Notes: generated by a model not told the origin, from the letters alone. Numbered from the stretch's first letter, positions 16,576-24,700 are shown. The stretch: 64,000 nucleotides of DNA from CAZAYY01 sp964489525 (GCA_964489525.1 CAZAYY010000001.1:124001-188000); one strand, 5' to 3'. Numbers and translations are program-made.

Positions 16576-17201
16576 GGTTTCACTTCCTGAGGAACAGGTT
16601 TGTTCCGGCGCTGCCGCGCCGCCAATAGCGTTTGAACAGACTGACTTGTCTGAATCGCCAGCAGCAGGCGCAGCAGCGCCCAAAGTGGGCGAAAGCGCAG
16701 CCGCTGAAGCCAACCGCGCGGAAAACCCAGCCTGCTCAAGCCCGCTGCCAGGCGCAAATCCCAACTCGAGAGCCGGGCCAGCCAGCGGCTGAAGCCTTTT
16801 CCAGGCAGCACCCGCCCCTCAACCGCCACCACGACCCCAATAACTGCATCCGGTGAGATGTGAGGGTCCGCATCAGGCAGCGCATCACCGCGCAGCAGCA
16901 GACCGGGCAAGGTTTCCAGCAGCCGGTGAGTCACCCAGGGAATCGATTCCTGTCGCTGGGAAGACGCACTACTGCTGGTTGTCCAACCAACGGTAGTATA
17001 AACCAGCAGCGCCCCCGAAACCAGGTCAGAAGAAACTTCGTCTCGGTCTACCCGCCGAACCCACAACCGGGCTCTTGGGGGCAGCGACGGTGTCATGCTG
17101 GTACCCACCACCTCCAGCGAAAATTCAGTCCCAACTGGCAGGGCCAGCGCGGCCAGATCGGCCAGGTGCAGCGCTCCTGGCTCAATAAACTCGTTTTTCA
17201 T
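16572..17201 (-). CDS. S24/S26 (Sec11-type Ser-His) signal-peptidase-like protein (209 aa)
   Basis: ATG 17201 overlaps the end of the C25 protease gene as ATGA. The N-terminal half carries the S26 nucleophile motif GTSMTPSL (Ser35). A VTHRLLE strand follows, whose His92 matches the Ser-His dyad of Sec11/SipW-type peptidases rather than the Ser-Lys dyad of LepB. Then comes LLRGDALPDADPHISPDAVIGVVV, the usual 'kGDa...D...v...iG.v' pattern. There is no N-terminal transmembrane helix; the C-terminal third is basic with one hydrophobic stretch. Such proteins appear in RiPP and exported-peptide clusters as leader peptidases. Client cleavage is inferred from its position between a PqqD gene and a secreted protease gene. 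Confidence 0.8.
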   Translation of the reverse strand: MKNEFIEPGALHLADLAALALPVGTEFSLEVVGTSMTPSLPPRARLWVRRVDRDEVSSDLVSGALLVYTTVGWTTSSSASSQRQESIPWVTHRLLETLPGLLLRGDALPDADPHISPDAVIGVVVAVEGRVLPGKGFSRWLARLSSWDLRLAAGLSRLGFPRGWLQRLRFRPLWALLRLLLAIQTSQSVQTLLAARQRRNKPVPQEVKP

Positions 17202-20200
17202 CGCGCCACCACCGGTAAAAACACCCGGCGGGTGTCCAGCGCCGCAACCAATTCCAGACTGCGCTGGTTGCCAGGCTGCCCAAGAGGGGCCACCACCACG
17301 GCAAAGGGGAAAGAGGCATAGGGCAGCGCATCAAGCGAAATCGTGACACCTACGGTAAACGTCAACGACTCACCAGGGGCAAGCGGGCCAAGCAAGGCAG
17401 GGAAAACCGTTGGCCAGGAGGTTCCCTCAAGAGGTTCCAGCCCCACCGTAAATGTCGCTGGAACGGTGATGGGGTTGCTTTCTTCGATCGTGTTGGTCAG
17501 CGCCAGTGTAAAAGTCACCCGCTCACCCACAAAGGCCGAACAGTAGGGGTAGGTCTCAGACCCACCCCTACTCTCAGACCCACCCGTGCAGCCCCCATCC
17601 AGGGCCAGTTCAAATAAATCAGCATACACCGCCGTCGCAGTCAGGTAGGCGGTAAGGGAAATCTGCGGCTGCAGTTGGGAGGTCAGCGTCACTGTCAGCC
17701 GGGCCGTTTCGCCCAGCGGAATGCCGGGCAAGGCATTCACCCGGACAGGCAGCACGCCGGATCCGCCAGCACTGACCGGGCCGAACACCGCAGCCCCACC
17801 CGCCACAGCGAAGTACTCTTCGCCCACCTCCCAGGCAGCGGGGTCAAGCGGAGTACCCTCCGCCGAGAGCGCCTGAAAGGTGTAAGTAATGTCATAGCGA
17901 TCCGGAAACGCCAGGCGGTTGCCCACCTGCAGGTCGAAAACCGCCGGAGCAACACCCACCAACGCTTCGGCGGAAGCGGCTTTTGGTGCCAGGGTAAATC
18001 CCTCGCTGCGGGCAGTCGTGCGCAAGGTGAGCTGGCGCATTGGCCCGGTAGCGGGGGACTGAGGCGTTATTGAAAGCAGTGTCTGGCCAACGCTCAAGCC
18101 CAGGGCAGTTCCGGGAACCTGGACGGTGACCGTCAGGCGGGCACTGGCGCCGGGCTGCAGCGGGCCAACCACCGCCGGGTAGCTGGCCGGCCAGTCGGAG
18201 AGCCCGCTCAGGGTGTAGCTGGTCGGGGTAATGGTCAGGTTGGTAATTGTGACCGGGTAGCTGGCTGCCGTACCCACCCAGGCCGTTTGGGCAGTCTCGG
18301 TGCAGGCCCCGGCGATGAGTACATCGCAGGCCAGGGTCACCTTCAGCTTTTCGGTCAGCGCCCGGGTAAATAATGTGGTCGTGTAGGTGGAGGGGTGGTC
18401 GGTCAGCGACCGGGTTGACATGCTTTGCATATTCGACCCACTTTCAAACACCAGGGTAGAGACCGCCATCTGGCCATCCAGAGCATCTGGGGGCACCGTT
18501 ACCAACACATTCAGTAAGGTGCCCTCCCCGGGGGCCAGCGGGCCAATTTCCAGATTGGAAACTTGCATCGCCCAGGGCGAATCGAAATAGGTCAGCACCA
18601 GCGAGCCAGTTTCCACCCCGGAGTTATAAATCTCCAGGCTGAAAAAGGCCTGCTGACCCGCCAGGGCGCTGCGCTCCTGCAGCGGCGTGACATACCAGCC
18701 GCTCGTCTCGGCCCGGGTTTCCAGCACCGCCTCGCTTGTTTTCGCCCGGTCGCCCAGCGAAACCAGCCGTACTTTAACGGTATCGGTGATCCCATTAACT
18801 ACATTGGGCGGGATGCTGACAGCCACGGTCAGGCTGCCTGTCTCTCCCGGGGCCAGCAGCGGCGTTGCCGCGCCTGGGAGGGTTTGCCAGTTGCCCAGCT
18901 CGGCCAGTTCCACCGCAAAGCGGTCGGCAGCCAGGCCGGTGTTGGTCACCGGGATGGTATAGACCACCGTTTGCCCGGCGTCACCCGCCAGGTAGAAACG
19001 CCCCGATGGGACGTCTATACCCGGCACCCGGTAGGGATTGGGGATGCGGGTGGCCGGGTCGCCAAACAGGTTGAAGGTATGCACCAGGTCCAAAAAGTTA
19101 TTTTGCACCACCAGGCGCACCTTGCCGGCATTGAGTGCCGGGCCGAGGGTCCACTGGCCCTGCTGCAGCACCGCCGCGGAAATCCCCCGCTGCAGCTGGT
19201 CGTGACCCGTGGCCACGCTCAGCCCGTGGGCAGCAAACACACCAATCCCACCGCCGTTAGCCGCCAGCGCCAGCTCCACCGCAAAACTGCGGATGGTCGG
19301 GTGCATCCAATAGCCGTCCAGGCAGGCCATCGAAAGGATCACTGGCAGCTGGTCCAGGTTGTTCAACCGGGGAATATCCGAAATCTGGAACAGGCGTTGG
19401 TTGGCCCAGTGACCCACCGAGCCGTGGCCGCTGTAGCTGAGGAACAGTGCACCTGGCCCATTAAGCTGGTTAACCAGGTCGGTTGTCAGGGTCAGGCAGG
19501 CCGGGCTGCCAAGGCTGGTGCAGTTGTAATCGTTGGCATAGATGCGCACCGGTTCAAAGGCGTCGCTGGCACTCAAAAAGTCGCGAATGATCAGGTCGGA
19601 TTTGCCCGCAAAATCCCCCGCCGCATCGGTATCGTCCGCCAGGAAAAGGAAATTGGATGAGTATTCGTCTATACTCGCATCTCCACCCGTTTCGTACCCC
19701 ACCAGCTTGTTCACAAAGGCGGTAAGCTCGGCCGGGGTACGCACCGGCAGCCGCCCGATATACAGGTCGGCCAGGTTGTCCATTCCCACCACTGTAGCCA
19801 GCAGATGGGTGCTGTCCACCTGGCCCTGGATCGGGTCGACCAGCGCCAGGACGGGCGGCATAAAGACCGTGCCGCCGCCAAACGGGCCCGCCCGCATGTT
19901 CCAATGGCCATTGCCCACCAGCACCACATAGGCCGGCGGCTGCTGCCAGGTCTCAAAAGCGTAAGCCAGGAAATTGCGGATGGCAATCGGGTGGGGAATG
20001 CCGAAGTTAAAAGCCCGGTACAGATCCGCAACGTTGATCACAGCGGCTTGAGAAACTTGTTTCTCCGGGTCCTGGCTGGTGCGGTGGTCGGCCAGCGGCT
20101 GGGCCGCCGCCAGGAAATCGGCGTGGGAAATCAGCAGGTAATTGGGCTCACCCAGGGCTTGCCAATCGGGCGGCACCCAGCGAGTCAACCGCTTGGGACT

Positions 20201-22255
20201 GCGGATGGCGCTTTCAGAGAGGACCAAATAACTGCCCCCCGGCCCGCTCCAGGCCACTGTCCCGGCCGTGAGCGTGGCCCCGTCCAGGCGCACGGGCTGG
20301 CGTGGATCATCCACCGCATACACCTGCACCGGGCCACCATCGAACCCGCTGACCTGGTAAGTAGAGACGCCCCGGCGGAGCGTCTCTTCCGGGTAGCGAA
20401 ACACCAGTTGGTTGCTAATTGCCTCGAATTTGCGGGCATACTGGATTTCAATAAAATCCATGTACATATCCGCCGTCCCCATGGCTACATCGGGCAGCAT
20501 GCTGAAGGCAATCGTATTGTTCCCGACCAACAGGGCCGATTGGGGTACCGGCTCGTCTACCACGTAGCGGGTATTGTCATCCCAATAAGCGTCGTCCACC
20601 AGCAGACCGTTCAGGCTAAAGCGGGTATGGTGGTCGGGGTAGCCGGCTGAGGCAGCCCGTGAAGCCACCTCGATGCGGATGTGGGCGTTGTAGCCTGGCA
20701 CGGCCGCCGGGGCACTCAAGACAACCACGTAATTGCGGGTCTGCGGCAGCGAAGTGCGCGCCACCGTCCAGCGCTCCCAGAAGAACATGTCGGCGGTGTA
20801 CCAATCGTACGACCACCACTGGTTGGCAGGCTCGGCCCGCACAGTGGCGGTATAGTAAGCTGGAACCGGCAGCTCGGGCTGCGGGGTGGCGTCTTCGGTG
20901 AGCATGAGGGTTGGAGAATCGCCGGACAGGCTGAGGAAGTAGATATTGTCCGTCGTATACAGCTCAAAATGGGTTGCCAGGCTGCACGCACCCCGGCACA
21001 ACCAGTGCCAGTTGTTGGCCGGGCCAGGCTGGCTCATCTCGGCGGCATAGCGCTCGGCCAGAATTTGGGATGGGTAATTCGTTTGCGGGGAGAATGGCAT
21101 TGACGATAAGTACGGCGCACGACCAAACCGCTGGCCATAGAAAAGCAAATAATCCCCCGGATCCAGGCTGCCATCGCCGCCATCCTCCAGCCAGATTGCC
21201 ACCGGGAGGCCGAGGTTGGTCATCGCCAGGGAAGCAGATGTAAACGGCGGGGTGAACCCGGCGGCAGCCAGGTCGGCATACGTCACCCGGTAGAGCCCGT
21301 CCTGGTCAACCGCAATTTCAAGCAAAGGGCCGCCGGTAGAGACGTCCCGCTGGGACGTCTCGGCAACGGGTACGTCGCGAGTGGGCATCTCGGCGGTATT
21401 GGTAACCCGCCAGGCGCGCCCGCTCTCGTAATTAAGCAGCATGGCCGCGTAAAGCGATTCAAAATCCGGGTCATAGGCCAAAGACACAGGCCCATCGCTG
21501 GCTGTTACCTTCTCCCAATGCAGCCGGACAGGAAAACCACCCCCGAAGAAACGAGTTTCTCGATCCCCCAACCCACCCGGCAAGGTAAGCCGGACCACCC
21601 GCTGGCTGCGCAGCATCATCGGTTCCGCCGGGTCACCCCCCTGAAGCACAGTAAGGGACTCCTGGCCTGAAGAAACAAGTTTCTCAGAAACAAGCTTCTC
21701 GGGCAAGGCAGCTTCAACCGAAACCACTACCCCAGGCGGGACCGCCAACAAAGCCGTATAGGCTCCTTCTGGCGGAACGCCCACGGAGCCAGGGGGCAGC
21801 CAACCCGGGTCGGGATCGGACTGCGGACCGACCACGGGCAAATACAAAAGTTCAATACCGTTTTCATCCGAACGCAGCAGCTGGAGGGTATAACCAGTGG
21901 AGACGTCCAGCATGGGCGTCTCTTCCCCACCATCCTCCCCCTGTTGTGTTGGCGGCTGTTCGGCTGCACCTGGCAAGTACACTTCCCCTGGAGAGCCTGG
22001 CAAGCCCGCCTGACTGCCAACAAATTCGCCAGCCTGGGCGCGCTGCATCGGTCCGGAAAACCATACCCACCCGGTCACTGTTAAAACGATCAGCACCTGG
22101 ACTGCACCCAACAACCATCGGGCCCGGAAAAACAAGTTTCTCGGAACAAAACCGGCCCGAGACTTTCGAGTTCGGGGGCGAGCAAGCGAAGTTTCCTTCT
22201 GTGAAAAACGCCAAGATTCAAACAAAAACAGCACCGGTTCCACCTGACCAACCAC
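17198..22255 (-). CDS. Giant secreted C25 (gingipain-type) cysteine protease (about 1685 aa)
   Basis: A long basic N-region and one hydrophobic segment (WLLGAVQVLIVLTVTGWVWF) act as export signal. The catalytic C25 domain occupies about residues 700-1080. The His is in LFLSYSGHGSVGHW (near residue 943) and the Cys in VILSMACLDGYW (near 978), with GDPATRIP closing the domain. Both catalytic residues are present. N-terminal beta domains precede it. C-terminal DUF11/Ig-like repeats (xLxPGExxxLTVxVxxP) lead to the terminal motif RRVFLPVVAR. GTG 22255 is the recorded start; GTG 22234, with AGGTGG 5 nt upstream, is an equally good alternative. The gene starts an ATGA-coupled run (S26, PqqD, FN-like). 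Several tiny palindromes lie in frame within it (20050, 20364, 21339, 21900). Confidence 0.88.
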   Translation of the reverse strand: MVGQVEPVLFLFESWRFSQKETSLARPRTRKSRAGFVPRNLFFRARWLLGAVQVLIVLTVTGWVWFSGPMQRAQAGEFVGSQAGLPGSPGEVYLPGAAEQPPTQQGEDGGEETPMLDVSTGYTLQLLRSDENGIELLYLPVVGPQSDPDPGWLPPGSVGVPPEGAYTALLAVPPGVVVSVEAALPEKLVSEKLVSSGQESLTVLQGGDPAEPMMLRSQRVVRLTLPGGLGDRETRFFGGGFPVRLHWEKVTASDGPVSLAYDPDFESLYAAMLLNYESGRAWRVTNTAEMPTRDVPVAETSQRDVSTGGPLLEIAVDQDGLYRVTYADLAAAGFTPPFTSASLAMTNLGLPVAIWLEDGGDGSLDPGDYLLFYGQRFGRAPYLSSMPFSPQTNYPSQILAERYAAEMSQPGPANNWHWLCRGACSLATHFELYTTDNIYFLSLSGDSPTLMLTEDATPQPELPVPAYYTATVRAEPANQWWSYDWYTADMFFWERWTVARTSLPQTRNYVVVLSAPAAVPGYNAHIRIEVASRAASAGYPDHHTRFSLNGLLVDDAYWDDNTRYVVDEPVPQSALLVGNNTIAFSMLPDVAMGTADMYMDFIEIQYARKFEAISNQLVFRYPEETLRRGVSTYQVSGFDGGPVQVYAVDDPRQPVRLDGATLTAGTVAWSGPGGSYLVLSESAIRSPKRLTRWVPPDWQALGEPNYLLISHADFLAAAQPLADHRTSQDPEKQVSQAAVINVADLYRAFNFGIPHPIAIRNFLAYAFETWQQPPAYVVLVGNGHWNMRAGPFGGGTVFMPPVLALVDPIQGQVDSTHLLATVVGMDNLADLYIGRLPVRTPAELTAFVNKLVGYETGGDASIDEYSSNFLFLADDTDAAGDFAGKSDLIIRDFLSASDAFEPVRIYANDYNCTSLGSPACLTLTTDLVNQLNGPGALFLSYSGHGSVGHWANQRLFQISDIPRLNNLDQLPVILSMACLDGYWMHPTIRSFAVELALAANGGGIGVFAAHGLSVATGHDQLQRGISAAVLQQGQWTLGPALNAGKVRLVVQNNFLDLVHTFNLFGDPATRIPNPYRVPGIDVPSGRFYLAGDAGQTVVYTIPVTNTGLAADRFAVELAELGNWQTLPGAATPLLAPGETGSLTVAVSIPPNVVNGITDTVKVRLVSLGDRAKTSEAVLETRAETSGWYVTPLQERSALAGQQAFFSLEIYNSGVETGSLVLTYFDSPWAMQVSNLEIGPLAPGEGTLLNVLVTVPPDALDGQMAVSTLVFESGSNMQSMSTRSLTDHPSTYTTTLFTRALTEKLKVTLACDVLIAGACTETAQTAWVGTAASYPVTITNLTITPTSYTLSGLSDWPASYPAVVGPLQPGASARLTVTVQVPGTALGLSVGQTLLSITPQSPATGPMRQLTLRTTARSEGFTLAPKAASAEALVGVAPAVFDLQVGNRLAFPDRYDITYTFQALSAEGTPLDPAAWEVGEEYFAVAGGAAVFGPVSAGGSGVLPVRVNALPGIPLGETARLTVTLTSQLQPQISLTAYLTATAVYADLFELALDGGCTGGSESRGGSETYPYCSAFVGERVTFTLALTNTIEESNPITVPATFTVGLEPLEGTSWPTVFPALLGPLAPGESLTFTVGVTISLDALPYASFPFAVVVAPLGQPGNQRSLELVAALDTRRVFLPVVAR
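20050..20065. repeat. Small hairpin repeat, family GAGAAA-(CTTG/CAAG)-TTTCTC
   Basis: A perfect 6-bp stem with a 4-nt loop inside the C25 coding sequence. Further copies or variants lie at 21547-21560, 21669-21700, 22127-22142, 23315-23329 and 23378-23393, in different genes and frames. Confidence 0.65.
20364..20386. repeat. Small hairpin repeat, family GAGACG...CGTCTC (copy 1)
   Basis: A 23-bp element with a GAGACGC / GCGTCTC stem, in frame in the C25 gene. Confidence 0.6.
21339..21361. repeat. Small hairpin repeat, family GAGACG...CGTCTC (copy 2)
   Basis: A 23-bp perfect palindrome: GAGACGTCCC, loop GCT, GGGACGTCTC. It encodes ETSQRDVST-like residues in the C25 protein. The same length as copies at 20364 and 21900 but with different inner bases. 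Confidence 0.7.
21900..21922. repeat. Small hairpin repeat, family GAGACG...CGTCTC (copy 3)
   Basis: A 23-bp element with GAGACG / CGTCTC arms around TCCAGCATGGG. It encodes ETPMLDVST near the protein N-terminus. Confidence 0.6.
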
Positions 22256-22325
22256 ACGGGCTCAAAACTGAGCAGCGAAGCTGGCCTTTAAAATAAAGGA
22301 TGGTTAATCCTAAGTTTACGATTGG

Positions 22326-22353
22326 ATTATAGCCGCATAAGATTAATCAAAAA
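22326..22353 (-). promoter_or_regulatory. Possible promoter of the C25-S26-PqqD operon
   Basis: On the minus strand TATAAT (22326-22331) is preceded by TTTTTG (22348-22353) with a 16-bp spacer. The -35 match is weak. It lies about 70 nt upstream of the GTG start, after the peptide-gene terminator. Confidence 0.45.
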
Positions 22354-22383
22354 TCAACAAGATCAGACCCAAATCAGCGCACT

Positions 22384-22416
22384 AAAAAAAACCACAGCGC
22401 CGTAAAAACGCTGTGG
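22384..22416 (-). terminator. Strong rho-independent terminator after the small-peptide gene
   Basis: CCACAGCG and CGCTGTGG form a perfect 8-bp stem with a 9-nt loop, followed by eight T residues on the minus strand. It makes the 72-codon gene a separate short transcript. Confidence 0.9.
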
Positions 22417-22454
22417 GTACGCGATCTGTAAAATTGCAGCAAAGAGGCGAAATG

Positions 22455-22673
22455 TCAGGGTTGGTACCCAAAACCGTCTGAATCCAACGGCGTCAGTCCA
22501 AGCGGGTCACTGTCTCCCAGCGGCCCACCCAACGGACCGGAACCCGCCCGGGTAACCAGGCCGGTTTCATAAACCACCTGGGGTCTGATATACATCTTAC
22601 GGATAGGACGCTCTACCTGTGAGAGCTTGTGTGGGGCATCCGTTATCCCCTCTGTATTCTTTTTCTTTGTCAT
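22455..22673 (-). CDS. Candidate RiPP-like precursor peptide (72 aa)
   Basis: A short gene with its own consensus promoter, AAGGA ribosome site and terminator. The N-terminal half is polar and Lys-rich, followed by KMYIRPQVVYETGLVTRAGS. The YxxPxV...G...T spacing resembles the leader motif (YxxPxLxxxGxxxxxT) bound by PqqD-type recognition elements of lasso-like systems. The C-terminal half has two PLG motifs, PLGG and PLGDSDPLG, then LTPLDSDGFGYQP. It contains no Cys and little charge beyond Asp, like a small core peptide. It lies between an HprK-like gene and the protease/PqqD operon. A lasso peptide is not supported because no cyclase is present. The precursor role is inferred from context and leader motif. 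Confidence 0.6.
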   Translation of the reverse strand: MTKKKNTEGITDAPHKLSQVERPIRKMYIRPQVVYETGLVTRAGSGPLGGPLGDSDPLGLTPLDSDGFGYQP

Positions 22674-22715
22674 AAAAATCCTTAAAAACTGCAGAAATAT
22701 AAATAGATTACTGTG

Positions 22716-22744
22716 ATTGTATCGGATTTTCTAAAGTTTGTAAA
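22716..22744 (-). promoter_or_regulatory. Promoter of the small-peptide gene
   Basis: TTTACA (22739-22744) and TACAAT (22716-22721) on the minus strand are separated by exactly 17 bp, a near-consensus housekeeping promoter. Its -10 lies 42 bp before the start codon, within the 116-bp gap after the HprK-like gene. Confidence 0.8.
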
Positions 22745-22789
22745 GAAAGAATATATTTTAAGGAATCAGCCATGACGAGTATGGCGCAG

Positions 22790-23782
22790 CTAGGTTCGCA
22801 ATGCAGCCCAAAAAGATGGGTCACGCCGGAAATGCAGGTCATACACCGGGACAGATTGCAGCAAGGTTTCGACCCGCCCAACCAGCGCAGCAGCCCGTTG
22901 TGGGTCAGCCGAAATTACCGGCACACAACCCAACAAAACCGCCAGGGCCAAGGCAGGGCGCAGCGGCTGTGCAAAAACCACGTCATCTTTCACCAGGCGA
23001 TACAGCCCGCCCAACACGCCGCACAGGGGATTGGGGCGCACCTGGCTGGGGTTGGTGAACGGCGTGGCATACACCCGAGAATCGGGCAGCAGCACCACCA
23101 GGTCGTCATTTAATACCTGCCCAGGCGGGGCAAAGCCGGCTGTCGTAGTTTTCCCACTGCCTGAAGGCCCAAAAAAAAGTTGGACAGTAGGCCCTTTCTG
23201 TGACCCTGAAGGGTGGGTGAGCACCCCGGCGCCATGAAACAACAGCCCGCCTGCTTCAAATGCCAGCAGTGCTGCCGCCACCCGCAGCGCATAGTCCACT
23301 TCAGCAGCCCAAAAGAGACCAAGTTTCTCATAAGCCTGGTCGGATGCACCAGTCAACCTGGGGTGGGGGAGGGGGGGGAGAAACAAGTTTCTCTGCAAAA
23401 CCAAACGGGCATGCCGGGCAGGCAGATCCAAAAACAACGTGCTTCGCTCCGATTGCACCTGGATGCATCCATCCGCTAAAAATTCAGGATCAACACCAAA
23501 TAAACCCGCTCCAGACAACCCCGGCGAAAAATTCACATCCTTACTTTCAAAGGTAATCGCCGTTTCCACTTCCATTTCCAGGGAACACACACCCGGTGCC
23601 GGTCGCTCTGGCGACAGCACAAAGCCTGCATACAAGTCCTCGATAGACAATCTCTCCAATAAGTTGCCAGGCACAAAAAGACGCACCCAGATTGGCGGGC
23701 TGCCGCCTGCCCTGTGGGAGCTGTCCTCCGGTGAAAGATACCCGGTCAGCGCCAGGTCAAAAGAGTGCAACGGGGAATCCAT
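22790..23782 (-). CDS. HPr kinase-like P-loop protein (330 aa)
   Basis: The C-terminal half contains a Walker A loop VQLFFGPSGSGKTTTA (about residues 201-216) and a nearby LNDDLVVLLPD, as in the HprK C-terminal kinase fold. The HPr-specific signature and the N-terminal HprK domain are absent. Homologues of this 'HprK-related' type occur in RiPP clusters with PqqD proteins, where some phosphorylate the peptide. The ATG at 23782 overlaps the stop of the upstream gene (TGATG), so the two are translationally coupled. A run of eight G (23371-23378) lies in the coding sequence and could slip. Residues 1-190 are not recognisable; they may bind the peptide or PqqD. Confidence 0.72.
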   Translation of the reverse strand: MDSPLHSFDLALTGYLSPEDSSHRAGGSPPIWVRLFVPGNLLERLSIEDLYAGFVLSPERPAPGVCSLEMEVETAITFESKDVNFSPGLSGAGLFGVDPEFLADGCIQVQSERSTLFLDLPARHARLVLQRNLFLPPLPHPRLTGASDQAYEKLGLFWAAEVDYALRVAAALLAFEAGGLLFHGAGVLTHPSGSQKGPTVQLFFGPSGSGKTTTAGFAPPGQVLNDDLVVLLPDSRVYATPFTNPSQVRPNPLCGVLGGLYRLVKDDVVFAQPLRPALALAVLLGCVPVISADPQRAAALVGRVETLLQSVPVYDLHFRRDPSFWAALRT

Positions 23783-24255
23783 CAGGCCTCAGCGCCGGTA
23801 CCTTCGCGATCCCGCAGCCATGATCGCTCGCTGTAAACCATCCAGGCCGCGCCAGCCATAAGTACAACCGCCAGCAGCAATTCTCCCAGGCCACCGCGCT
23901 GGGCCACAGCCTCGGTAATCCCCTGGGGTGTCATCACCCCGTTAACATCCATTTCGTCAAGCTGGTAGTAATACACTCGTCCCGGCTCCACATCGGTATC
24001 GGTATAAGCATATTGCCCACCCTGGATGGATGACCCTTTTGCCGGAATCAGCGCCGGGGTGATCCGGCGAAACCCCTCAGTTTCACTTTCTGAACGGCTC
24101 AGATAAAACCCGGCAGCGTCTTGCTCCGTTTCGGTGGACCATTCCACCAATATTACCGGGTGAAAAAACTGCTGCCAGGCCAGGTATCCGGCGTAAACCG
24201 CCAGCCCCAGGAGGAGCACTGAAACCAACTGAAAAAACCATTTTGATTTGAACAT
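23782..24255 (-). CDS. Membrane-anchored fibronectin-like protein (157 aa)
   Basis: An N-terminal helix (FFQLVSVLLLGLAVYAGYLAW) is followed by a beta domain (ILVEWSTETEQDAAGFYLSR; RVYYYQLDEMDVNGV) and a second transmembrane helix (LLLAVVLMAGAAWMVY) with a basic tail. The beta domain is related to that of the protein at 15032-16234: both share 'W-x-T-x-T-E-x-D-x-x-G-F-Y', 'IPA+G' and 'G-x-x-Y-Y-x-L-x-D'. ATG 24255 is chosen because TTGACG-17-TACAAT ends 7 nt upstream, making a leaderless mRNA; the longer frame has no promoter or ribosome site. It is coupled to the HprK-like gene by a TGATG overlap. Confidence 0.7.
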   Translation of the reverse strand: MFKSKWFFQLVSVLLLGLAVYAGYLAWQQFFHPVILVEWSTETEQDAAGFYLSRSESETEGFRRITPALIPAKGSSIQGGQYAYTDTDVEPGRVYYYQLDEMDVNGVMTPQGITEAVAQRGGLGELLLAVVLMAGAAWMVYSERSWLRDREGTGAEA

Positions 24256-24262
24256 AGTTGAA

Positions 24263-24291
24263 ATTGTACGGGGGATTGCGCCTGGCGTCAA
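24263..24291 (-). promoter_or_regulatory. Consensus promoter for a leaderless transcript
   Basis: Minus-strand TTGACG (24286-24291), a 17-bp spacer and TACAAT (24263-24268) lie with the -10 box 7 nt before ATG 24255. Transcription would begin at or next to the start codon. Confidence 0.8.
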
Positions 24292-24335
24292 TCGGGCAAC
24301 CTGTAAATTTTGGCTGTTCACTTCCATGAAAGAAA

Positions 24336-24360
24336 CAGCCCCTCAAAAAATGAGGGGCTG
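24336..24360. terminator. Perfect 10-bp stem-loop, probable terminator
   Basis: CAGCCCCTCA and TGAGGGGCTG flank five A. On the minus strand a TTTCTTTC tail follows. No intact minus-strand gene lies immediately upstream, so it may belong to the gene remnant region. Confidence 0.5.
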
Positions 24361-24452
24361 CAGCAAACAACTCTTCAGGCAAACACCGACACAGGCGTTG
24401 GGGTATCCACTACCTTATTTGATGACAAAGGGACCAGCGTTACCAATGGGCA

Positions 24453-24596
24453 TATCACACAGCCGGAGCTGATGGAACCATCCGGACGTATACTTTAGCG
24501 GTGGATGATCTGGTTGCGTTGGCACGGTCGCGTCTGACACGCTCGCTGACAGAAGAGGAGTGCCGGCTATTTCTCCATCAAAACAGCTGTCCATAA
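24453..24596 (+). pseudogene. Remnant of the C-terminus of a WD40-repeat protein
   Basis: An open 47-codon stretch reads GADGTIRTYTLAVDDLVALA, continues RSRLTRSLTEEECRLFLHQ and ends NSCP-stop. This matches the typical last blade and tail of Chloroflexota WD40/AAA regulatory proteins ('DGTIRxY...DLxxLAxxRxTRSLTxEECxxxLHxxxCP'). No start or upstream blades remain in frame, so it is a gene fragment. The rest of 24363-24452 holds nothing recognisable. Confidence 0.65.
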
Positions 24597-24700
24597 CCTG
24601 TTTTACCAGTCATAAGAAACCCGAGCACAGTGGGGCATGGCCAATCACCAACCTGGCAGAGGTTTCTTTTTACTTCTGATAAGTACTATTATCAGATATA

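Noticed and set aside
17198..22255. Type IX secretion substrate
   Set aside because: C25 proteases are T9SS cargo in Bacteroidetes, but this protein lacks the T9SS C-terminal domain and ends in FLPVVAR, and no T9SS gene is seen.
22455..22673. Lasso-peptide precursor
   Set aside because: The leader motif fits, but no lasso cyclase (Asn-synthetase-like) or transglutaminase-like protease is in the window, and no Asp/Glu sits at ring position 7-9 of a natural Gly1 core without forcing the cut site.
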